Assembly: GCF_005925325.1 (NCBI RefSeq)
Contig: NZ_SRMP01000001.1
Span: forward strand, 62,001 to 126,000
DNA: 64,000 bases
Direction: 5' to 3'
Source of the DNA: Pedobacter helvus
Lineage (GTDB): Bacteria > Bacteroidota > Bacteroidia > Sphingobacteriales > Sphingobacteriaceae
Shown here piece after piece: positions 51,784-59,620 of the stretch. The notes under the pieces are model-generated. The model saw nothing but the letters and a program-made list of their open reading frames with translations, did no database searches and was not told where the DNA came from. Every line of letters starts with the position of its first letter. The stretch's first letter is position 1. The translations under genes were made by a program, and so were the position numbers.

Positions 51784-52824
51784 ATGGACGTAAGAGACTT
51801 ACAACGAGAAAATATAAAAAACCTTAGCCCCTACTCAACGGCTAGGGATGAATTTAAAGGTCAGGCAAGTGTTTATCTAGATGCAAACGAGAATAGCTTT
51901 GGATCTCCACTACCTGCGGATTACAATCGATACCCAGATCCTTTACAATTGGATTTGAAAGATGCTATCAGTAAAATCAAGGGCGTACCTATTGAAAACA
52001 CTTTTTTAGGTAACGGCAGCGATGAAGCTATCGACTTGCTTTTTAGGGCTTTTTGCAACCCAGGAAAAGATAATGTGATTATCCTCCCTCCGACTTATGG
52101 CATGTATGAAGTATCAGCAAACATCAACGATGTAGAGGTACGCAAGGTGAACCTAACGCCAGATTTCCAATTGGATCTAGAAAAGATTGCAGAAACGATT
52201 GATGCGAATACGAAAATCATTTTCATCTGTTCGCCTAACAATCCTACCGGGAATTCTCTAAATAGAACAGATATAGAGACGATTTTAGCCAACTTTAAAG
52301 GTTTGGTAGTGATTGATGAAGCTTATATCAATTTCGCAAGACAGAAGACTTTTATTCAAGAATTAACGGAATACGCAAATTTAGTGGTGCTACAAACTTT
52401 CTCTAAAGCTTGGGGGTTGGCTGCTTTGCGTTTAGGCATGGCCTTTTCGTCAACGCATGTGATTGATATTCTTAACAAGGTAAAACCGCCATATAACATC
52501 AATCAGGCTACGCAAGATTTGGCTTTAGTAGCTTTGGAGAACATTCAACAAGTAAACGATTGGATTAAATTGACGGTTAACGAAAGAGATAGATTAAGCA
52601 ATGCTTTGGGCAGACTGGAGAAAGTGAAAAAAGTCTACCCCTCGGATGCCAACTTTATTTTAGCTCAAATTGATGATGCACACCAAATTTATCACCAACT
52701 TGTTGAACAAGGTATCATCGTTAGAGATCGTTCTAAAGTGGTGCTTTGCGACGACTGTTTACGCATTACCATCGGTACCGTAGAAGAAAACAACCAACTT
52801 TTAACCGTATTAGAACAACTTTAA
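51784..52824 (+). CDS. hisC: Histidinol-phosphate aminotransferase
   Basis: 346 residues, PLP-dependent class II aminotransferase. YLDANENSFGSPLP, SPNNPTGNSLNRTD, VIDEAYINF and the PLP-lysine motif TFSKAWGLAALRLGMAFS (Lys near 209) are all present, as is the C-terminal substrate Arg in CLRITIG. Converts imidazole-acetol phosphate and glutamate to histidinol phosphate. Starts 68 bases after hisD. Confidence 0.95.
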   Translation: MDVRDLQRENIKNLSPYSTARDEFKGQASVYLDANENSFGSPLPADYNRYPDPLQLDLKDAISKIKGVPIENTFLGNGSDEAIDLLFRAFCNPGKDNVIILPPTYGMYEVSANINDVEVRKVNLTPDFQLDLEKIAETIDANTKIIFICSPNNPTGNSLNRTDIETILANFKGLVVIDEAYINFARQKTFIQELTEYANLVVLQTFSKAWGLAALRLGMAFSSTHVIDILNKVKPPYNINQATQDLALVALENIQQVNDWIKLTVNERDRLSNALGRLEKVKKVYPSDANFILAQIDDAHQIYHQLVEQGIIVRDRSKVVLCDDCLRITIGTVEENNQLLTVLEQL

Positions 52825-52868
52825 ACCCCAGACCTCCCGAAATAATCGGGATAGGCTCTAAAGGGGCG
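52825..52868 (+). repeat. Palindromic repeat between hisC and hisB
   Basis: TCCCGA (52835-52840) and TCGGGA (52846-52851) hairpin with flanking CCCCAGACC and CTCTAAAGGGGCG, the latter like the CCCCTAAGGGGCG end of the hisD element. Confidence 0.55.
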
Positions 52869-52886
52869 TTATAGCAAATAACATAA

Positions 52887-54074
52887 ATGAACCACAATAC
52901 AACAAATTTATCAGCTCCCAATCCGTCTTTAGGGGGCAAGGGGGTTAAGATTTTATTCATCGATAGAGATGGAACATTAAACATTGAGCCTGATGACGAA
53001 CAAGTAGATAGTTTCGCCAAGCTGAAATTTTATCCTCGAGCTTTGTACTACCTTTCGAAGATTGCCAAAGAGCTAGACTACAAATTAGTGATGGTCACCA
53101 ATCAGGATGGATTGGGCACAGACTCACATCCGGAGGAAAATTTTTGGCCTATACAAAACTTTATTGTAGACACTTACGCCTCAGAAGGTGTAGTTTTTGA
53201 TGAGATAATAATTGATAAAACCTTTGCCAAGGATAATGCGCCTACTCGTAAACCAGGCACTGCCCTACTTACCAAATATTTCGACGAAGCTTATGATTTG
53301 CCGAACTCCTTTGTGATTGGCGATAGACTAAACGATATCGTATTGGCTAAAAATTTAGGTGCTAAAGGAATTTACTTGCGTAACAACGATAGTTTAGGTG
53401 CTGCAGAGAACTTAGACAAATACGAAACGTTAAGTGGCATCATAGCACTAGAAACTAAAAACTGGGAAGACATCTACACTTTCTTACGTGGTGGTGCAAG
53501 AACCGTAAAACACGAACGCAAAACCAACGAAACAGATATCAGCATTACGCTGGATTTGGATGGTACCGGAAAAGCACACATTGAAACTGGCCTAAACTTT
53601 TTTGACCATATGCTAGATCAAATTGCTCGCCACGGTGGAATGGATTTAGAAGTGGTTACCAAAGGTGATTTACACATTGATGAGCACCATACCATTGAAG
53701 ACACGGGCTTAGCGCTTGGCGAAGCTTTTGCAAAGGCAATTGGCAATAAATTGGGCATCGAACGTTATGGTTTCTGTCTACCAATGGACGACTGTTTAGC
53801 GCAAGTGGCTATTGATTTCGGTGGCAGAAACTGGATTGTTTGGGATGCGGAATTTAAACGTGAGCGTGTAGGCGACGTTCCTACGGAGATGTTTTTTCAC
53901 TTCTTTAAATCGTTCAGCGATGCAGCGAAGTGCAATTTGAACATTAAGGCAGAAGGAGAAAATGAGCACCATAAGATTGAGGCGATATTTAAAGCTTTTG
54001 CAAAGGCGATAAAAATGGCAGTTAAGCGTGATTCGGAGAAAATGGTACTACCAAGTACGAAGGGAGTTTTGTAG
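52887..54074 (+). CDS. hisB: Bifunctional histidinol-phosphatase / imidazoleglycerol-phosphate dehydratase
   Basis: 395 residues. N-terminal HAD phosphatase (about 22-185) with FIDRDGTLN (DxDxT) and a Zn/His-rich stretch reduced here; C-terminal IGP dehydratase (about 200-395) with [30 protein letters not shown] and [16 protein letters not shown] metal sites. Catalyses steps 6 and 8. Residues 9-20 ([12 protein letters not shown]) are encoded by a palindromic repeat placed in frame before [10 protein letters not shown]; no other start codon lies close to the HAD domain. Product probably active because the extension precedes the fold. Confidence 0.94.
   Translation: MNHNTTNLSAPNPSLGGKGVKILFIDRDGTLNIEPDDEQVDSFAKLKFYPRALYYLSKIAKELDYKLVMVTNQDGLGTDSHPEENFWPIQNFIVDTYASEGVVFDEIIIDKTFAKDNAPTRKPGTALLTKYFDEAYDLPNSFVIGDRLNDIVLAKNLGAKGIYLRNNDSLGAAENLDKYETLSGIIALETKNWEDIYTFLRGGARTVKHERKTNETDISITLDLDGTGKAHIETGLNFFDHMLDQIARHGGMDLEVVTKGDLHIDEHHTIEDTGLALGEAFAKAIGNKLGIERYGFCLPMDDCLAQVAIDFGGRNWIVWDAEFKRERVGDVPTEMFFHFFKSFSDAAKCNLNIKAEGENEHHKIEAIFKAFAKAIKMAVKRDSEKMVLPSTKGVL
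52911..52949 (+). repeat. In-frame palindromic repeat at the hisB 5' end
   Basis: TCAGCTCCCAATCCG then TCTTTAGGGGGCAAGGGGG and TTAAGA match a Bacteroidetes intergenic type (CTCCC...TTTAGGGGGC...GGGGG). Length is compatible with the reading frame, so it becomes 12 codons of HisB. Confidence 0.6.
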
Positions 54075-54115
54075 GTATGAGCAAGGATTAAAGACTTCCT
54101 TTGCTAAGTACTTTT

Positions 54116-54155
54116 CTCTCCTCTTTGAGGAGAGGTGCCGAAGGCAGAGAGGAGA
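54116..54155 (+). repeat. CTCTCCTC/GAGGAGAG palindromic repeat
   Basis: CTCTCCTC followed by TTTGAGGAGAG, then GTGCCGAAGGCAGAGAGGAG. Same family as 51683-51722, opposite orientation. Part of the 302-base hisB-hisH gap, which consists almost wholly of repeats and has no ORF. Confidence 0.6.
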
Positions 54156-54163
54156 ACTATGCT

Positions 54164-54194
54164 GAAAGATTGCTTCGCAAAGCTCGCAATGACG
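54164..54194 (+). repeat. TTGCTTCGCAAAGCTCGCAA repeat, copy 1
   Basis: A 31-base sequence, GAAAGATTGCTTCGCAAAGC then TCGCAATGACG, identical to 56955-56985. It is one arm of the CGTCATTGCGAG/AGATTGCTTCG palindrome seen whole at 56032-56094. Confidence 0.75.
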
Positions 54195-54247
54195 AGAAAT
54201 AAATGCAATGCCGGACTATGAAAGGCAATAAGAAGCACAGACTGAAA

Positions 54248-54331
54248 TTAATTAAACCCGATAGTAGTGAAAACCTTTAATGACGGTCTGAGCTTGTCGA
54301 AGACTTTTAAAGGTTGAAACGGATAGCGGGA
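54248..54331 (+). repeat. Structured dispersed repeat, copy 2
   Basis: TTAATTAAACCCGATAG, AGTGAAAA, internal stem AACCTTTAA/TTAAAGGTT (54272-54280 and 54307-54315) enclosing a GTCTGAGCTTGTCGAAGAC insert, then GAAACGGATAGCGGGA. Ends as in 11837-11904, internal arms different but still complementary. Confidence 0.75.
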
Positions 54332-54376
54332 CTAAAGAACCTTTGAAATACTGACATTCATTTTCAAAAATAAAAA

Positions 54377-54997
54377 ATGGACGAAAACACAAAAAACAAC
54401 AGTATAGGGATTGTAAATTACGGTGCGGGAAACATTTTCTCGCTAACCGCAGCTTTAGAAAGACAGCAAATTCCTTACGAAATGATAAATACAGAAGCTG
54501 ATTTAGAAAAACACAGCCATATCATTATCCCAGGGGTTGGCCACGCTGGTGCAGCGATGCAAAAACTACAACACACGGGTTTGGTAGCAGCTATTAAAGC
54601 ATTAAAAAAACCTGTATTGGGAATTTGTGTGGGCATGCAGCTATTAACAGCTCATTCAGAAGAGGGTAATGCAGATTTACTAGATATCGCTCCTTTACAA
54701 ACCAAGTTATTTGACAAAGAGTTGGGCATCAAAATTCCTCATATGGGCTGGAATAATGTAAGCTTTGCAAACAATCCATTGTTTATCAATGTTAAACCTA
54801 ACGCACAATTTTATTTTGTGCATTCTTATTTTATTGAATATAACCCTATTTTTGACATCGCCTCGGTAACTTATGGTAACAAGTTTTCGGCGGCTATACA
54901 GAAAGATAATTTTTACGGTGTTCAGTTTCACCCAGAGAAATCTGGAGAAGCTGGAGAGCAACTTTTAAAGAACTTTTATAATTTGAGAATTAGTTGA
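54377..54997 (+). CDS. hisH: Imidazole glycerol phosphate synthase, glutaminase subunit
   Basis: 206 residues, class I glutamine amidotransferase. Nucleophile Cys in LGICVGMQLL (near residue 84), His/Glu pair in FHPEKSGEAG near the C-terminus. Releases ammonia from glutamine and passes it to HisF. First ten residues (MDENTKNNSI) precede GIVNYGAGNI, a small extension over many homologues. About 300 bases of repeats separate it from hisB, so a second promoter is possible. Confidence 0.95.
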   Translation: MDENTKNNSIGIVNYGAGNIFSLTAALERQQIPYEMINTEADLEKHSHIIIPGVGHAGAAMQKLQHTGLVAAIKALKKPVLGICVGMQLLTAHSEEGNADLLDIAPLQTKLFDKELGIKIPHMGWNNVSFANNPLFINVKPNAQFYFVHSYFIEYNPIFDIASVTYGNKFSAAIQKDNFYGVQFHPEKSGEAGEQLLKNFYNLRIS

Positions 54998-55061
54998 TGT
55001 GATGATTAGCTAATTATGGCACAACCAAAACCCTTTTAACTTTAACTTTTAACTTAAGAAA

Positions 55062-55811
55062 ATGTACATTATTCCTGCAATAGATATTCTAGATGGCAAG
55101 GTAGTCCGCTTACGTGAAGGCGATTATAATCAGAAAACCGAGTACAATGTGTCTATCGAAGACATGATTGAGCAATACAGATCTAACGGTACAGACTTTA
55201 TCCATATCATAGATTTGAACGGTGCCAAAGGCGATTTCAGCAACCAAAAAACACTTTTTGAGATCATTAAGAAAACGGACATGAAAGTGCAATATGGTGG
55301 CGGCATCCGTACCATAGAGCAGGTAACCAATTTGCTTGATGCTGGTATCCATCGTGTAATTGTAGGTACCCAAGCCATCAGTAATCCAGATTTCTTGCCT
55401 CAACTAAGTGAAACTTTTGCTAAAAAAGATGATTATGCCAATCGTATTGTGATTGCCATTGATGTATTGGATGAAGTAATTAAATACTCTGGTTGGATGG
55501 AAAGTTCGCCAATTAAATTGATGGATTACGTTGATAAATGTTTGGCTCTGGGCTTCTTCCGCTTTTTATGTACAGATATCAACAAAGATGGTAAACTGGG
55601 CGGCGCTGCTGTAGACCTTTATAAAAAATTGCTTGACCACTCTCCTATGATTAAGCTAATTGCATCTGGTGGAGTAAGTTCTATGGCTGATATTGAAGAA
55701 TTGGCGCAATTGCCAATTAGAAGTGTAGTGGTAGGTAAAGCGATTTACGAAAACCGTATTTCTATAGAAGAAGTGAAGGACTGGAATTTACAACAGTTGA
55801 GTTCTATTTAA
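55062..55811 (+). CDS. hisA: ProFAR isomerase (phosphoribosylformimino-5-aminoimidazole carboxamide ribotide isomerase)
   Basis: 249 residues, a TIM barrel with the two half-barrel repeats of HisA/HisF. Catalytic Asp in AIDILDGKVVRLREGD (near residue 8) and the second Asp in VIAIDVLDEV; phosphate loops QYGGGIRT and IASGGVSS. An Amadori rearrangement gives PRFAR, the HisF substrate. Followed by a small membrane-protein gene after six bases. Confidence 0.95.
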   Translation: MYIIPAIDILDGKVVRLREGDYNQKTEYNVSIEDMIEQYRSNGTDFIHIIDLNGAKGDFSNQKTLFEIIKKTDMKVQYGGGIRTIEQVTNLLDAGIHRVIVGTQAISNPDFLPQLSETFAKKDDYANRIVIAIDVLDEVIKYSGWMESSPIKLMDYVDKCLALGFFRFLCTDINKDGKLGGAAVDLYKKLLDHSPMIKLIASGGVSSMADIEELAQLPIRSVVVGKAIYENRISIEEVKDWNLQQLSSI

Positions 55812-55817
55812 CCTCAA

Positions 55818-56060
55818 ATGAAACCCAAAAGCATACTTTTAATGGGCTTAATACTATTGTTAATTAGTTCACTAATGTTCTTTTGGGGTGCTTATATGTT
55901 CACGTATCAAGGTAATTATTCTAAATTCATGGGTGTAACTGGCATAGGGTGCTTTATTTTATGGCTACCTACACTAATTATAGCCTTAGTCCTAATAGTT
56001 ATCGCTAATCGAAAAAAAACTAAAACATCATCGTCATTGCGAGGCACGAAGCAATCTTAA
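55818..56060 (+). CDS. Small two-helix membrane protein inside the his operon
   Basis: 80 residues, two predicted helices ([41 protein letters not shown] near 38-62) then RKKTKTS. The last nine residues SSLRGTKQS and the stop come from a palindromic repeat (56032-56094). Not a known histidine gene and family not recognised. Either a stray gene inserted in the operon or a local addition; the hairpin behind it may lower downstream expression. Confidence 0.55.
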   Translation: MKPKSILLMGLILLLISSLMFFWGAYMFTYQGNYSKFMGVTGIGCFILWLPTLIIALVLIVIANRKKTKTSSSLRGTKQS

Positions 56061-56094
56061 TGCGCAAGAGATTGCTTCGTACCTCGCAATGACG
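56032..56094. repeat. Full CGTCATTGCGAGG palindrome, 26-bp arms
   Basis: Arms at 56032-56057 and 56069-56094 are complementary over 26 bases with one mismatch; the 11-base loop holds the stop codon of the small ORF. CGTCATTGCGAGGCACGAAG opens it and GTACCTCGCAATGACG ends it. The strongest hairpin in the his operon, placed 12 bases before the hisF ATG. A REP/BIME-like element widespread in Bacteroidetes. Confidence 0.85.
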
Positions 56095-56106
56095 AAACCA
56101 AACAAC

Positions 56107-56862
56107 ATGCTAAGTAAAAGAATTATCCCCTGCCTCGACGTAAAGGACGGACGGACCGTAAAAGGTGTAAACTTTGTTGATTTACGTGATGCAGGCGACC
56201 CTGTAGAATTAGCCGCTCAATATGCGCAGCAAGGTGCTGACGAGTTGGTATTCTTAGACATTACCGCTACCCACGAACGTCGTAAAACGATGATTGAAAT
56301 GGTAAAATCTGTAGCTAGACAATTGAATATCCCATTTACCATTGGCGGCGGCATTACCGAAATTGCAGACGCGGAAGCTTTGTTAAACGCTGGCGCAGAT
56401 AAAATTAGTATCAATTCGGCAGCAGTACGTAGACCAGAATTAATTGAAGAATTAGCAAAGACTTTCGGTGTGCAATTTGTAGTAGTTGCTGTAGATACCA
56501 AACTTGTAGAAGGCAAAAACTGGGTGCATTTAAATGGTGGACGTCTAATTACCGAATTACAAACCGAAAGCTGGATTAAACAGGCAGAAGAACTCGGTGC
56601 AGGAGAAATCTTATTGACTTCTATGGACCATGACGGTACTAAAGCTGGTTTCGATTGCGGTTTATTGAAGAAGATTAATGATAGCATCAATATTCCTATT
56701 ATTGCATCTGGTGGTGCTGGTAGTATGGAACATTTTACAGAGGTTTTCCAAAAAGCGAATGTAGATGCGGCTTTGGCTGCTTCTGTATTTCACTATGGGG
56801 AGATTTTAATACCAGATTTGAAACAAGAATTGAGCCGGAATAACATACCTGTAAGGATTTAG
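56107..56862 (+). CDS. hisF: Imidazole glycerol phosphate synthase, cyclase subunit
   Basis: 251 residues from the ATG at 56107 ([20 protein letters not shown]), the family's length. An upstream in-frame ATG at 56089 lies in the palindromic repeat and would add only MTKPNN; I reject it. Catalytic Asp in CLDVKDG and in VVAVDTK; phosphate loops IGGGITE and ASGGAGS. With HisH makes IGP and AICAR. Confidence 0.96.
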   Translation: MLSKRIIPCLDVKDGRTVKGVNFVDLRDAGDPVELAAQYAQQGADELVFLDITATHERRKTMIEMVKSVARQLNIPFTIGGGITEIADAEALLNAGADKISINSAAVRRPELIEELAKTFGVQFVVVAVDTKLVEGKNWVHLNGGRLITELQTESWIKQAEELGAGEILLTSMDHDGTKAGFDCGLLKKINDSINIPIIASGGAGSMEHFTEVFQKANVDAALAASVFHYGEILIPDLKQELSRNNIPVRI

Positions 56863-56870
56863 AACCTTAT

Positions 56871-56949
56871 CGTCTTTTCGAAGAAGGACGAGGAGAAATC
56901 TAGCTAGTAGATGTACATATCGCTAGATTCCTTCTATCGTCGCAATGAC
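56871..56949 (+). repeat. CGTC...GAGGAGAAATCTAGC palindromic repeat
   Basis: AATCTAGC (56897-56904) and GCTAGATT (56922-56929) form the core of a longer imperfect palindrome that opens with CGTCTTTTCGAAGAAGGACG and ends with TCGTCGCAATGAC. Sits between hisF and hisIE. Confidence 0.6.
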
Positions 56950-56954
56950 AACAA

Positions 56955-56985
56955 GAAAGATTGCTTCGCAAAGCTCGCAATGACG
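56955..56985 (+). repeat. TTGCTTCGCAAAGCTCGCAA repeat, copy 2
   Basis: Identical over 31 bases to 54164-54194. Together with the preceding palindrome it fills the 150-base hisF-hisIE gap. Confidence 0.75.
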
Positions 56986-57012
56986 CACAAATGAAAGGCA
57001 AAAAACAAACAA

Positions 57013-57618
57013 ATGAGCAACATTAACACCAATCAAATAGATTTTACCAAAACCGATGGCCTGGTTCCTGTAGTAGTTCAAGACAATCAAACTTTAGAAG
57101 TGTTGATGTTGGGCTACATGAACGCAGAAGCTTTTGAGAAAACGCAACAAGAAGGTAAAGTGACTTTCTTTTCTCGCTCTAAAAACCGCTTATGGACAAA
57201 AGGCGAAGAAAGCGGCAATTTCTTATTTGTACAATCTATCGTTATTGATTGCGATAATGATACTATTTTGATTAAAGCTAATCCGGTTGGACCAACTTGT
57301 CACACAGGTTCCCGCAGCTGCTTTAAAACAGAATACAACCAGAATTTTATCTTCGAACTGGAAAATATCATTAATGATAGGTACGAAAATCCTGTAGAGG
57401 GTTCTTATATCAATAAGATGCGCAATAAAGGCTTAAACAAGATTGCGCAGAAAGTTGGCGAAGAGGGTGTTGAAACTGTAATTGCAGCTTTAGCTGAAAC
57501 CAAAGAAGATTTAATTAACGAAGCTTCGGACTTGGTGTTTCACTTAATGTTCTTATTAAAAGAAAAAGGGTTGAGCCTGAAAGATATTGCAGAGAATTTA
57601 GAGAAGAGGCACAAATAG
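57013..57618 (+). CDS. hisI: Bifunctional phosphoribosyl-AMP cyclohydrolase / phosphoribosyl-ATP pyrophosphatase
   Basis: 201 residues, HisI (1-110) fused to HisE (about 115-201), often called hisIE. HisI zinc/Mg motifs: SRSKNRLWTKGEESGN, DCDNDT, and CHTGSRSCF. HisE: QKVGEEGVETVIAAL and EASDLVFHLMFLLKEKGL. Performs steps 2 and 3 and closes the operon. Its last codons form the left arm of a terminator. Confidence 0.96.
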   Translation: MSNINTNQIDFTKTDGLVPVVVQDNQTLEVLMLGYMNAEAFEKTQQEGKVTFFSRSKNRLWTKGEESGNFLFVQSIVIDCDNDTILIKANPVGPTCHTGSRSCFKTEYNQNFIFELENIINDRYENPVEGSYINKMRNKGLNKIAQKVGEEGVETVIAALAETKEDLINEASDLVFHLMFLLKEKGLSLKDIAENLEKRHK

Positions 57619-57633
57619 TAGCCTCTTCTTTTT
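57602..57633 (+). terminator. his operon terminator
   Basis: AGAAGAGGC (57602-57610) and GCCTCTTCT (57621-57629) form a perfect 9-bp stem with the hisIE stop in the loop, followed by T to 57633. Confidence 0.92.
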
Positions 57634-57640
57634 AATGCAG

Positions 57641-58294
57641 CTAACTGAAGACCAACTCTCCAAAAAACTCTTTCCTGTGGAAATCTGGAGCATCAGCCTC
57701 AATCTTACTCCAAGTTAGAAAGTGTGGTTGTGGCAAACTATCTCCACATTTATAGAAGTTACCTTTAGCATTTAAATTATGAAAAGAAGCAATTTTGTGT
57801 TCCATAAAGATTGCTCGAGGAATCACTAACATGATTTCCCAATCAAAGCCATCGTTCTTATTGATTACACTATTTGCGTTAATTTTAGAAGAAAAACTTA
57901 GTTGCCTAATTACATCAACTGGTAGCAGCTTCCTATGATCTCTCTCGTTACCATAACCTATTTTGGTAAAGCCTAAGCAATTAAATTCTAGATTATAATA
58001 ACCTTCCTCATCAAAAGCGATGAACAGTTCTACACAACTATCATTATGGATATTGCCATTGGTTATTTCATTCGCAGCGATATATTTTTCTGCAATTACA
58101 TACTTCAACAAAATGGCCTCACCGTTGTGCGCCATTAAGAAATTTGCCTTGGCATCAGCATGGTAAGCTGGCCAAGGATTACAGTCGATAGCTGTAGCTT
58201 TTAAACCATCCATTAAATGGTTAAGCTTGTCTATCTGCTGCACTTCATCAGTCTCCAAAAAAGGGATCTCTAATCTTCTCACACTTATTATCAT
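57641..58294 (-). CDS. CBM9-like protein
   Basis: 217 residues from the ATG at 58294 (MIISVRRLEIPFLETDEV); a GTG at 58309 would add five residues. No signal peptide. The closing motif PQPHFLTWSKIEADAPDFHR and NDSCVELFIAFDEEGYYNLE match the carbohydrate-binding family 9-like (CBM9_2) proteins of Bacteroidetes. Sits just after the his operon on the other strand. Lack of a signal suggests a cytosolic role or a misplaced start. About 120 bases of untranslated sequence separate it from nagA. Confidence 0.78.
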   Translation of the reverse strand: MIISVRRLEIPFLETDEVQQIDKLNHLMDGLKATAIDCNPWPAYHADAKANFLMAHNGEAILLKYVIAEKYIAANEITNGNIHNDSCVELFIAFDEEGYYNLEFNCLGFTKIGYGNERDHRKLLPVDVIRQLSFSSKINANSVINKNDGFDWEIMLVIPRAIFMEHKIASFHNLNAKGNFYKCGDSLPQPHFLTWSKIEADAPDFHRKEFFGELVFS

Positions 58295-58414
58295 TAACCG
58301 GAACGGCACACAAAGGGCACCAAGTTTTTATTTTGGAGCAATCACTTCAGCTATAATTTGTAATCCAAAAGATTGATTTTCCTTGGGGCTCTTAGTTCCA
58401 TTGTGGTTGTTCTC

Positions 58415-59614
58415 TTATATTTCTATCTTTTCTTTACTGTAAACCACATTTCCTTTTACAATGGTGGTTTGTACATTAATATCTTGGTCAAAAACCACAA
58501 TATCTGCATCTTTACCAACTACCAACTCCCCTTTACTATCATTAATTTTCAAGATTTTTGCTGGAGTTGTACTGGCCATTTTTATGGTATCGAACAGTGA
58601 TATATCTGCTAGCTTGATCATATTCCTAACTAGCCTATCTGCAGTAGCTACACTTCCAGCAAATGCAGTTCGATCTGGCAACTTAGCTACACCATCTTCA
58701 ATAATTACCTCTAATCCATCTTTAAGGCTACCCAGTTTGCTTGGTCCTTCTGGCATTCCGGCACCTCTCATGGCATCGGTTATTAAAGCTGTATGGTCAG
58801 CTCCTTTAATTTTGTAGATCAACTTTAGCAATGGCGCCGGTAAATGAACACCGTCTACAATAATCTCCACGGTCATATCATCTAGCAAATAAGCAGCTTC
58901 TATTGCGCCTGCGTAACGAAAAGCATTACGTCTAGAAACGCCCGACATACAAGAATAAAAGTGTGTAGCGTGAGTAAAACCTATCTCAAAAGCTTCAACA
59001 ACTTCTTCGTAAATGGCATCGGTATGCGCAATGGCAGCTAGTACGTTATTTTTTTGAAGAAACTGACCAAATTCAATTGTTCCTGGCAATTCTGGTGCAG
59101 CGCTCCATCTTTTGATATGTTTCGATGCGGCCAAAATTTCTTGGTATTCAGCAGGATCAGGATTACGGATATACCTCGGATCTTGTGCTCCTTTCTGCGA
59201 CATGGCAAAGTAAGGTCCTTCGATGTGGATGCCTACAAAATCTGCACCTCCAGTATTTATTGCATTTGCCTTTTCATAAATAGCTAAGGTGGTCAGTAAA
59301 TCTTGCTTCTCACAACTTAACGTAGTTGGCATCAAGGCTGTTGTACCGTACTTGGCATGGGTATTTGCAATGGTTAGGAAAGCCTCCAACGTATTGTCCA
59401 TGAAATCGTGACCCCCGCCACCATGAACGTGCATATCAATAAATCCTGGAGAAACATACTTCCCTCCTGCATCTATCTCTTTTGCATTTTCTATGGTGAT
59501 ATTTTTAGTACCAATTTCAGCTATTTTTCCATCAGCAATGATCAAAATACCATCCTTCAAAAAACCAGAAGGCGTAATGATATTGGCATTGTATATTTTG
59601 GTATAATTAGTCAT
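58415..59614 (-). CDS. nagA: N-acetylglucosamine-6-phosphate deacetylase
   Basis: 399 residues, amidohydrolase fold. Metal-binding HVHGGGGHDF (62-71), GIHIEGPYFAMSQKGAQDPR (metal Glu), IAHTDAIYEE, THATHFYSCMSG and ITDAMRGAGMPEG (catalytic Asp). Gives glucosamine-6-phosphate plus acetate. No nagB or kinase in the window. Six bases from the MFS gene; part of the amino-sugar operon. Confidence 0.95.
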   Translation of the reverse strand: MTNYTKIYNANIITPSGFLKDGILIIADGKIAEIGTKNITIENAKEIDAGGKYVSPGFIDMHVHGGGGHDFMDNTLEAFLTIANTHAKYGTTALMPTTLSCEKQDLLTTLAIYEKANAINTGGADFVGIHIEGPYFAMSQKGAQDPRYIRNPDPAEYQEILAASKHIKRWSAAPELPGTIEFGQFLQKNNVLAAIAHTDAIYEEVVEAFEIGFTHATHFYSCMSGVSRRNAFRYAGAIEAAYLLDDMTVEIIVDGVHLPAPLLKLIYKIKGADHTALITDAMRGAGMPEGPSKLGSLKDGLEVIIEDGVAKLPDRTAFAGSVATADRLVRNMIKLADISLFDTIKMASTTPAKILKINDSKGELVVGKDADIVVFDQDINVQTTIVKGNVVYSKEKIEI

Positions 59615-59620
59615 GGGAGA

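Noticed and set aside
56089..56106. Alternative hisF start six codons upstream
   Set aside because: These codons lie in the arm and flank of a palindromic repeat; HisF proteins begin at the [17 protein letters not shown] sequence.
54110..56990. CRISPR-like array in the his region
   Set aside because: Copies are few, irregularly spaced, palindromic and of several families; no cas genes.
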